NCBI GenBank assembly: GCA_013397455.1
Contig: VYZB01000077.1
Coordinates: forward strand, 325,729 to 389,728
Source: Crotophaga sulcirostris
Lineage: Eukaryota; Chordata; Aves; Cuculiformes; Crotophagidae
DNA: 64,000 bases
Direction: 5' to 3'
Part shown: positions 49,452-58,826 of the stretch, piece by piece
Layout: every line of letters starts with the position of its first letter
How positions within the stretch are numbered: the first letter of the stretch is position 1
Position numbers and translations under genes: made by a program
The notes under the pieces: generated by a model
The model's input: the letters and a program-made list of their open reading frames with translations, nothing else
Databases searched by the model: none
Told to the model about the DNA's origin: nothing

Positions 49452-50262
49452 GGTGGGGTTTCTGAGGACTGGAAGAAAGCAGATTTCATTCTTATTTTCA
49501 TGAAGGGCAAGAAGAAGAATCTGGGAAAATAATAAGTCAGTTACCCTCACTTCAGTCCCTGAGAAGATCATGGGGCAAATAATCTTGAAAACCTTTTCTG
49601 AACATATTAAGAATGACAGGTGACTGTAAGTAGTCAGTATGGATTTAAGAAGGTAAGGTTGGTCGGGCAAAATCTGGTAGCCTTATGCAGTTGGTTTACT
49701 AAGTCAGTGAATGAGAAGAGAGGAGCAGATGATGTTTATCTTGACTTTATCAGGGCTTCTGACACACTCTCTTATAACATCCTCACTGGCAAACGTGAAG
49801 TCTGGCAAAGATAAAAATGGACGATGAGGTGGTCTGAAAATCAACTGGACTACCAGGCTCAAAGGGTTGTGATCAGTGGTACAAAGTGTAGCTGGAGGCC
49901 AGTCAGTAGTGTTGTACATCAGTGCTCTATACTGGGGCCAATACTGTTTAATATCTTCATTAATGACCTAGGTGATGTGGCAGAGTGTACTCTCAGCAAG
50001 TCTGCAGATAATACTAACCTGGAAGGAGTGGCTGATGCACCAGAGTGTTCCTCTGCCATCCACAGGGACCTTGACAGGCAGGAGAAGTGGGCAAACAGTA
50101 ACTTCATGAAATTCAACCAAGAGAAATGCAAATCCCTGCACCTGGGCAGGAATAACCCCATACAACACTACACAATGGTGACCAGCTGTCGGGAGAGCAC
50201 CTTTGCAGTAAAGAACCTGGGGGTTCTTGTGGACACGAAGTTAGATATGAGCAAGTAATTGG
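49452..50262 (+). mobile_element. CR1 LINE, reverse transcriptase region, inactive
   Basis: This continues the ORF2 order with 'gaggactggaagaaagcaga' (EDWRKADF), 'agtcagtatggatttaagaa' (SQYGFKK) and 'gatgtttatcttgactttat' (DVYLDFI). The open frame at 49,824-50,258 then encodes the reverse transcriptase core: the VHQCSILGPILFNIFINDL block, then SADNTNL where active LINEs have FADDTKL, and finally NLGVLVDTKLDMSK. The catalytic Asp pair is thus broken (D-N), and a stop follows at 50,256. A frame break around 49,620-49,815 and the missing 3' part confirm a dead copy, truncated at about 50,262. Confidence 0.9.
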
Positions 50263-50799
50263 GCACTTACTTAAGTGGGTGTAGTATTTTCACTTTGGAA
50301 ATGTAGTTTGACCTGTGTTTGGTATCAAAGGCCTATTCCTGATTCTTAGGTTTAAATACTTTCAAGAGTTTATTTACATCTATTGCCTGCATATTCCCTA
50401 AACGAATATTGCAAACCAAATAAAATAAAAAATGAAAGGAAAATGTTGGTATAGGAAGCATTTTATGTAAACTCATTAAGTGAAGAGAAAGGGTGAAATT
50501 CTACCTTTCACTTGAAAATCTATGTTTCTTTTTGAGGTAAATCTCAGTCTGTAGCCACTGTGCTTTTTTATTGTATATTTTGTCACACTGATAAGTGTCT
50601 TGGTGTTGTGTTTGTGCCTTTTAGAAGTAGAGGGAGGAACAAGGTGAATGCTATATGTCAGAAACAGTGAAGGACACAGTGGAGTCACAGTGGGATGGAA
50701 AGTAATGTTCTTGAACTATCTGTTTCTTTGGTTTGACAGCTGTTCTGTTAATGAATGGCACTTTGGTATTTGAATTTCATTATGCATGTAAGAGCTTTG

Positions 50800-51004
50800 T
50801 AATGTTCTTCCAGAAAGAGCTACCAAATGCTGGAATGTGTTGCCCAGAGATGTTGTGGAATCTTCATCCTTGGAGATATCCACAGTACCCTGGACAATTA
50901 CTGAACAAGACTGTGTAAGTTCAGAGCTTGACCCTGCTTTGGGTGCTGTGTTGGACCAGATAACCTTCAGGAACCTTTCCAACCTGAGTTATTCTATAAT
51001 TTTA
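50800..51004 (+). mobile_element. CR1 LINE 3' tail, decayed
   Basis: The segments 'tgctggaatgtgttgcccag', 'agatgttgtggaatcttcat', 'ttggaccagataaccttcag' and 'aacctttccaacctgagtta' followed by 'ttctataattttatga' reproduce the order of the CR1 ORF2 end and 3' UTR with its terminal repeat. It is more diverged than the copies at 45.9 and 52 kb. Confidence 0.85.
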
Positions 51005-51684
51005 TGAAAATGTTATATAAGCAAATGCATTTCCAAGCCTTAATAATTCCCTGTAACTGTGTTAAACTGAAACAGGAAAGGAAATACCCACTTTTTGCAT
51101 GTCGTAAAGGCAACTTTGCTCACCCGTCCAAGGCCCTGTAGCCAGAGGCTTGTTGGAGCCAGTGTTATGGTTTTGCTTTTTCCATATAAATGTGCTTTTA
51201 AAATTAGGCACAAAGTTCAGGGACACTGAGACTGGAGTGTTTATTCACACTTGTTTGGATTTGAAGTGTGCTGCTATCTGAAAAACTCTTAATTTTTTTA
51301 TAGTTAAAACAGATTGGTTACAATTATTAACGAAACGTCCGAAAGTCTTCATACAAAAATATCACCATCCATGTCAACAGTTGAAAATGAAGAGAACACG
51401 CTTTAATAAGAATCCTTTAAGAGGAAGAAGGAAAATGTAGTACTTTACTGTGCTTTTGAGTGATTCTAATTTTGTTGTGATAAACCTAGGTTTTGACTAC
51501 CCAATTGGAATCCTGGGCTTTTTTACATTGCTGTAAAATATGTAGAAGTTACTTGTCATAAATGAGAAACCATTTCTGATAGCTGTATATTTTTCCAAGG
51601 ACTAAATCTTCAGTGTGTTAGAAAAGCCTTTCTTCAGGAAGGAGCACAGGCAGTCTAGACCACGGAGCAAAGAGTACAAAGTAA

Positions 51685-52470
51685 ATTCCCTCACCTACGT
51701 AGAATGTCGGGTACTTCATTTTGGACACAGCAATCCCATGCATAGCTATAGACTAGGAACAGAGTGGCTGGAGAGTAGTCAGGCAGAAAGGGACTTGGGG
51801 GTGCTGGTTGACAGGAAGCTCAACATGAGCCAACAGTGTGCCCAGGTGGCCAAGAAGGCCAATGGCATCCTGGCCTGCATCAGGAATAGTGTGGCGAGCA
51901 GGACCAGAGAAGTCATCGTCCCCCTCTACTCGGCACTGGTCAGGTCTCACCTTGAATACTGCGTACAGTTCTGGGCCCCTCAGTTTGGGAAAGATGTCAG
52001 GATGCTGGAGGGTGTCCAGAGGAGGGCAACAAAGATGGTGAAGGAGCTGGAGCACAAGCCCTATGAGGAGCGACTGAGGGAGCTGGGGCTGTTTAGTCTG
52101 GAGAAGAGGAGGCTCAGGGGTGACCTTATTGCTCTCTACAACTACCTAAAAGGAGGTTGTAGTCAGGCAGGGGTTGGTCTCTTCTCTCAGGTGACCAGTG
52201 ACAGAACTAGAGGACATGGACTCAAGCTTCGTCAGGGTAAGTTTAGACGTGATGTTAGGAAAAAGTTCTTCACTGAAAGGGTGATTGTCCATTGGAATGC
52301 GCTGCCCAGGGAGGTGGTGGAGTCACCAACCCTGGAGGTGTTTAAGAGGAGATTGGATGAGGCACTCAGTGCCATGGTTTAGATGGTGGGTTGGTGTTAG
52401 TGTTGGGTTATAGGCTGGACTCGATGATCTCAGAGGTCCTTTCCAACCTTGTGATACTGTGATACTGTGG
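51685..52470 (+). mobile_element. CR1 LINE 3' fragment with long open ORF2 C-terminus
   Basis: It is 5'-truncated near 51,685 and ends at 'gatactgtgatactgtgg' (52,470). The frame stays open from 51,615 to the stop at 52,380-52,382, so about 230 codons of CR1 sequence are intact. The peptide holds the region after the reverse transcriptase palm: [72 protein letters not shown] and [20 protein letters not shown]. The 3' UTR follows with 'gactcgatgatctcagaggt'. It lacks endonuclease and catalytic core, so it cannot move by itself. The low number of breaks suggests it is the youngest CR1 insertion in the window. Confidence 0.95.
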
Positions 52471-53541
52471 TATAATTTGAGGAATTTTGGAAATACTCTC
52501 TTAAAAGTTTATAATTTTAACAGTGATTAGAACTAGTTATCGGTGCTGAATTGTGTTTTCTGAGTTGGGGGGTAGTGGAATACTACTTTTCTGTAAAATT
52601 GCTTAGGTGGACAAACACTTATATTTGTAGTTGTCACAGTGTTGTGACAGGACCCCCCAAACCCAAGAATTTCATTATGTCTCCTTCTTCAAACACTGCT
52701 AGAGAGACAGGTTTCAGAGTAGGGAGTATGTGTTTGGTTACCGATTTTTATGACTGAAAATAGAGATGTGAAGTTGATGATATGAATACAGATACTTCAT
52801 TTTCTTTGAGGAATAATTGCTGCGCCAGCTTACAGGAAAAAGTTCAAAGTTTTTGCATTATCTTGCTTTCAGTGCCTTTCAGACATGCTCAGAAAAACAA
52901 ACCCTACCATTATATTTAGAATTTTTTCTGTTGGAAGGAAAAAAAACGGAAAACAATGTGATGGTAGTTGCTGCTTCTTTTTCATTTGGAAAATGTTTGG
53001 CTACTATTGTGTTGGAGGAGAGCTGCTCCCTACCCTCTGTTATGCTTTTGAAAGGAAGCTCCTCCTTATCCTCTACAATAATTTCAATACTTGAGCTTTA
53101 AAAAGAGGCTTTTCTCCAGGTCCCTCACTCTCTACCCTCTTAGTTTTTGCTGTTCCCAAGAGCTGAACCACGCCCCTTCCTCCATGCCAACTTCCCATGG
53201 GACAGGAGTTGTGTCCCAGGCATGACTTCCAGTGGAGCTTTCGTTCTTTACGTTTAATCTTCTCAAGACTCTAAGCAAGAAGATAGCAGAGCTGAGTAGT
53301 TGCTCAGAAGTACAGTAGAGCTCATTGCAAAGACCTGCAAATGTGGGTGAAGAACTGGTTTGCGTGTAGGCACAGCTGTCCGTTATTGATGGTGTTGCTG
53401 AAGAACAATCCATGTATTTGAGCACTAGGTCTTACTCTGTGAGAAAAGAGTTTTGTCCCTAGCTACTGCTCTATATTATGTAAAATTGACGTTTAAGATT
53501 TGTAATTTGTATTGTTGGGTTTTTTTGTGATTTCATTCCAG

Positions 53542-53701
53542 GTATCACTGCCCAGTGCCTAAAATTTTCTATGTCCAGTTAACTGTTGGCAACAGTGAGT
53601 TTTTTGGTGAAGGAAAGACTCGTCAAGCTGCTAGACATAATGCTGCAATGAAGGCCCTTCAAGCTCTCCAGAATGAGCCTATTCCAGAAAAATTACCTCA
53701 G
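53542..53701 (+). CDS. STAU2: STAU2 exon encoding the main part of dsRBD2
   Basis: Acceptor TGATTTCATTCCAG|G with AG at 53,540-53,541; the donor is CAG|GTTTGT with GT at 53,702, again a weak GTTTGT. It completes the split Arg codon and encodes YHCPVPKIFYVQLTVGNSEF, then FGEGKTRQAARHNAAMKAL and QNEPIPEKLPQ, 53 codons after the split one. It holds the beta strands of dsRBD2 and the helix 2 RNA-contact motif GKTRQAARHNAAMKAL, equivalent to the KKxAK motif of canonical dsRBDs. It ends in phase 0. Differences from human are few (NSEF for NNEF; PEKL for PERS). Confidence 0.98.
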
Positions 53702-56700
53702 GTTTGTATTTCAGAAAACCATTCCTAATCCTTATGTTAAGATACCAAATCAAACAATTTAACTGATAGTTTTTCAATGTTTAATTTTTAGTGGTTTATT
53801 TTTTTCATATTAGCATCAATAACTAGAGAAAGAATGCTAACAAATTGTTAGTGTTATTTCTTTATAACAACACGCCTAACATGGAAGTATACTTAAAATA
53901 ACAAAAATAAATAGACATTTTAAAGATAGAATTGTCAACAGTGATTAAGTAAATATAAAATCAAAATAAAATAAAATATTTCTGATTATACCAAAAGTAG
54001 AGAAAATATCAATTTAATCAGTGGATTCGTGGAGAATGAATTAGTAATTTTAAATGTGTTGTGCCCTGAATGTGATCTTTAGAGTTGAAATGATTTTTCC
54101 CTGCTGTACCTAAGAACCTGACAGAGCTCTCTGACAGTTACTGATCACCTGTCTGATGATTTTAGGCTTGCACTTAGTACCTTTTTAAATAGCTACCTTT
54201 ATCACTGCTATGTTTGTAAGTGGTATATATTGATACTTAAACATGAAAATTGTGTAATACTTCAAAAAATATTTAACAGAAAAATTATTCTCAGAATAAT
54301 TTTTGCAAATTGAAAAGATAAATATAATAAAATTGCCCAGTCAAATAAGCATGAAAATTGTGTAATACTTCAAAAAATATTTAACAGAAAAATTATTCTC
54401 AGAATAATTTTTGCAAATTGAAAAGATAAATATAATAAAATTGCCCAGTCAAATAAGCTAAAGTAAATGTATAAGGAGACAATCTTTTCATTTTGCATAC
54501 TCTTTCTTATGATGCTTGTTGAACTCCTATGCACAATACAAAACATTACTAATAGTACCTTCAGTGTCTGGTGTGGTATTTTTGAGCTTCTTTCTAAGAA
54601 TGGAAAGAATCTTCTATATTAAAAAGAATCTTTGTTCTCGTTGCCTCACCCTGACTCTATATCCTTCTTTTGAGAGAGTTTGACTCACCTTTTTGTTTTG
54701 CTATATTATTTTTCTGGATCAGGACATTCTCTTCAAAATTGCTTAGTATAATTAATGTTGATTTTTTTTTTAACAGGAAAACTAATAAAAAAGACTATGT
54801 AAAGTCTTAGGAGAAATCCCTGTTTCCTTTCACATTGTTAATTCCCTTCCCTTCCTTTTTGGTTTCCAGTCAAATGTATTGGTTTTTTTTTAAACCAATC
54901 TAAGTAGGAATCCCATATTATTGAAACATTTTTTTAGCTCAGCATATTCTTTTGGAAATTACACGTTTAATACTATATTTTATCAAGAGAATCTTTGAAT
55001 TCAAGATATTCATTAATCAGAATGGCAATTAAACCCATAAGTGCATAGAATGATAAGTAGTACACAGAAGTAAATAATGTATATATGTAACATTGATAGG
55101 TACCTGGTTTATATACTGAGCTTTCATAGCCTATGTACATATGTAATTTTCCTAGCAAAAGTAATAAAGTCCTTAATTAACATTCTTAACCTCATTGGGT
55201 CTAGTTAGTGTCTGTTTACATCAGTGTCTGTTAGGATGTGCAGGCTTTTAGAAGATGCAGTCATGGCAAAGTGAGTTTCCTAAATGGTTGTAGTGTACTG
55301 TAGTGTTGCCTGTCTCATGAGCTGATGAACTAACTTCATTCTTCTCTTCACCACCATAAGTTACATATGTAGACTGAATCAAATCCACAGTTAACCAGGA
55401 GAAAGACTATGGACGACTTGTCAGGAAACAATACTGTAGTATAGCCGAGACGTGGGAGCACTGCCAGTTTCTGGTGCAGCAGTTGAAGACCACTTGGGAT
55501 ACTGTACCATCTCAATAGCAGATGTCTGTGGACCGGAGAATAAATAGAGTCCTCTGTCAGGAAGACCTCTGTGGTCTGATGGAGTACAAAGAGCTGCATC
55601 CTGTGGAGCTGAGTGTGGTTCTCCAGAAAAGTAGAGGTTGATTGAAGTTGAGCTTAAGGGCTTCATGGTGCCAGGATTCAGACTCCTCCCTGCTGCTGGT
55701 CATGTGAAGTGCATGCAGGGCTGCTACGCAGTCGTGGGATGTGTCCTCACCATGGGACATGGTCCAGGCTCCATAAAACTCAGCTTCCTTCAGCAGAACT
55801 GACCTACTTGGATCAGCCATGGAACATGGCTGGTTCATCATTCCTCAAATACCATGCCTGGGCCAGAACCAGTACACGTTAAAGTCTGGCTAGCCTCAAT
55901 TACATGACTGGATTGAGTTGCTTTCTTCCTCAGTCACTGCCCCTGTGCATCCAAGGAGAGCAGGGAGAGTGGCTGCTGGTACTGATCTAGCCTTGCATCC
56001 CATTAGTAACTCAGTGAATTTGTCTGGAATGGGATCCATGGAATATAGCACAGTAAATACATGGGTTTACCTTTTGGTCTTCATGACCATGTTTGTTTAA
56101 TGCAGCCTTCTATGTATTCTTCTTTCGTTTCCAGATACTCTTCCTCCCCTCGCCCCCTTTTTTAAAAGAATACTTAGTTAAGGATAAAATCTTTTATCCG
56201 CATTAAACCACTGAAGAGGGGTATTGCCGTCCTAATACTTCATTGCACAAACATCTAGAAGACCGTAAGGTGAAGGAATTAGCAAACAGGGCAGGGTTAC
56301 AGGTGAATGTGAACCTGCGTTCATGAAAGAGCTATTGTGTGTCTGCCAGATCACCTCTGCTGTCGCATAGATGTGAGGCTAAGAAAGGCCTTACAATTAA
56401 AGTGTCAGTTGTGGAATGAGGATCAAATTTAAATCCAAAGTACTCGAGACATTCCTGAACATATTTTATCTTCCGTCGGGAAGTCATATGACTATGCTTG
56501 AAATTTTATTGCTCAGTACTGAGATCTAAGCCTTAAAGTCTGTGACCCTCCCTATTCTCCACTCACAATAAGATTCTCTGCTCTGTTTGTTGGAAAATTA
56601 TGCAAAGAGTTAAATTTTAAGGGCAGAAGGGACAATCAGGGACTTTGTGAACAAATGTGTTTCTATTAATCATGATATTTTAAACAGTAATTTCTACAGT

Positions 56701-58718
56701 AGACTCTGTATTTGACTAAGCTAGAGTATAGCTAGAAAACCTAAACATTCTTGACCTAGAGGCTTGGTGACAGTCCAGTGGGCTTTATATTATTTCACAT
56801 AAATTATGACAGTGATTGATTATTCTGCATTTCAAAGATAAATTGCAAGGTAGCTTCATTTTCTGTCTAATTGGTATTTATTTATCTTTGCTAAATGTAA
56901 CAAACAGATAACAAAATCTCCCCTGTGTATACTTACAGATTATGCTTAAGTAATTTTGGATCTTTTTACAGAATTGATTTTTTTCCGTAGTGTCTCAGTG
57001 CAGAGTTGTTTTTTCTAATCAGTAGTTCATCCTTGTGGCTTTTTTGTCAACTTTTCAGATTATCAGTGTCCTTTATAAATACAAACTTAATGGAATACAA
57101 CACTGAGTAAGATTCTTACTAAGGTTACCTGCAGAATAGTAGTGCCCCAGTCTATATTTGGTACTCTTTATGTCACCAAAATATGCTTTTACTTTTAAAT
57201 ATTGTCCTTTTAACTCTGTTCAGTTGATCTTTCTCAGTGAACCTAATTGATGCTTTGCCTATCCTATTAAAAATGGCCTACATTCTTGATTTCAGTGGTA
57301 CTTTACAATTCATTATATGAAATGAGCTAGAAGTCCTACATAATTTCATTCTAACTAACCTTGTTACTGCTTTGCACTGCACACTTGTTTTTCAGTAGAT
57401 GCTATAAACTTTATAAATTTTTGGTTTGTGTTTAGCTCCAGGTCAATGTCAGGGATGTAGATTCTTTTTTTTGATTCAAAATTTTGCAACCATTTAATGA
57501 GACACAAAGTGCTCCAAGCCTGCATGCTGTAGCTGACTGATGGATTTTTGGTGCTGCTTTATCTTAAAAAAATATTACATTAAGAGTTAATAATTGGTAC
57601 ATAAAAGATAGATCAATTTCATTGTTAATGTGAAAAACCTAACGCTTTTTAAATATTATTTGATAACTTCGTTATCTGCATTTTGTAACTGTGATGGTGG
57701 CTGAAGATTTAGATCAGACTGTTATGTAAGACAGGAACTCTGCAGGAATCCACCTAATTCAGTCCAAATTTCTTTGATGTTTACCTCCACTAATAAAAGA
57801 TTAGGAGTTTGGCCAAGGTTACATGGTTGTTGAGAGATCCCAGTTTGAAACATTCAGAGCTTTGCAGTGTGAAAGTAGCTGAAAGTGAAACCTCTGAGAA
57901 CTAAGGAAGATGTGGCCCCGGGGGGCAAACACTAAGAGGTAGCATTGCAGAAGGTGATAACTGTTTGACTGATCCCCATGCTGGTGGTTGTCTGAGAAAA
58001 ATAAGACTTATCTAAAGTGCAAAGCAAAGCTGATTTTTTAGGCAGGATAATGTCTGCATGTGCCTTTTGTTGTTTTATATCTTAGCCTCTCTGTTTGTTA
58101 TGTTCCTATGGATAAATAAATAATGTTCTGTGTTGAGCAAGCTGTTCTCTGTCACTACCTTTTCATTCTGGTCATAACTCCCAGAAGGAAGTAGATGGAG
58201 GGGCCATTAACCAACGGGACCTGCTGAGGACACCTGTAACCTGCTGACCCAGTCAAAGTGTGGGGGTGATTCACTGAATTTCTTCTGAGAGAAGTACAGT
58301 CGTTTGTACTTTCCAAGAACTACAGAAGATTTCTTCCTTGTTTGGAAGGGGTACCCACAGAGAGACTGAGAAACACGTCAAAGGATCTGTTTGATCCTTG
58401 TGTTTGACAGAAGAAGTGTATATTCAGATGATTATTATGCATGTCATTAATGAGACTCAAATGCATAGAAGTTATTTTGCTATCTATCATTAATTTATAA
58501 ATTAATGTGTATGTCTCCCTTTATTATGAAGCATATGTGCGTTATATATGGCTTCAGGGTCAGCAGGTGGATGATAATGGGGTGCTGAAATGGATGTACA
58601 AATGCTATTCTACAACTTGACAGGAGAACTCAAAAGTCTTTGAGAAATTGGGGGAGAAGCATATTAGATATATTATCTTCTAAAAATAATAACATGATTA
58701 TGTGTTCTTAATTTCCAG
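53702..58718 (+). other. STAU2: STAU2 intron between dsRBD2 and dsRBD3 (5,017 bp)
   Basis: GT at 53,702 and AG at 58,717-58,718. It contains an exact 108-bp tandem duplication (54,242-54,457) and an island of overlapping minus-strand open frames at 55,348-55,841. No known mobile element was recognised in the rest, which is AT-rich. Confidence 0.85.
54242..54457. repeat. Exact tandem duplication, 2 x 108 bp
   Basis: The segment 54,242-54,349 (starting CATGAAAATTGTGTAATACT and ending GCCCAGTCAAATAAG) is repeated without a single difference at 54,350-54,457. The base after the second copy is also C, so the match extends one base. Exact identity means either a very recent duplication or an assembly artefact. 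Confidence 0.97.
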
Positions 58719-58826
58719 AATGGAGAAACAGGAAAAGAATCGGAAGAAGATAAAGATGCAAACAAGTCTGAGATCAGTGTAGTGTTTGAAATTGCTTTGA
58801 AGCGCAATATACCTGTCAGCTTTGAG
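58719..58826 (+). CDS. STAU2: STAU2 exon encoding the dsRBD2-dsRBD3 linker and helix 1 of dsRBD3
   Basis: Acceptor TTAATTTCCAG|AAT with AG at 58,717-58,718; the donor is TTTGAG|GTACGT with GT at 58,827, a good match. It encodes 36 codons in phase 0 at both ends: an acidic linker [18 protein letters not shown], then [18 protein letters not shown], the first helix of dsRBD3, the principal RNA-binding domain of Staufen. The acidic linker differs from the human one more than the flanking domains do, as expected for a linker. The next exon, which should begin with V-x-KESGPPH, was not found before 64,000. Confidence 0.97.

Larger units (their letters stand above)
30764..53541 (+). other. STAU2: STAU2 intron inside dsRBD2 (22,778 bp), CR1-rich in its 3' half
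   Basis: GT at 30,764 and AG at 53,540-53,541. From 30.8 to 45.8 kb it is mostly unique AT-rich sequence, with one CR1 fragment at 35.3 kb and a pyrimidine tract at 42.3 kb. From 45.9 to 52.5 kb CR1 copies cluster, all in sense orientation to STAU2. Overlapping open frames near 32.4-33.4 kb, 35.5-36.3 kb and 44.5-45.2 kb have no recognisable product and no supporting splice model. I see no nested gene. Confidence 0.85.
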
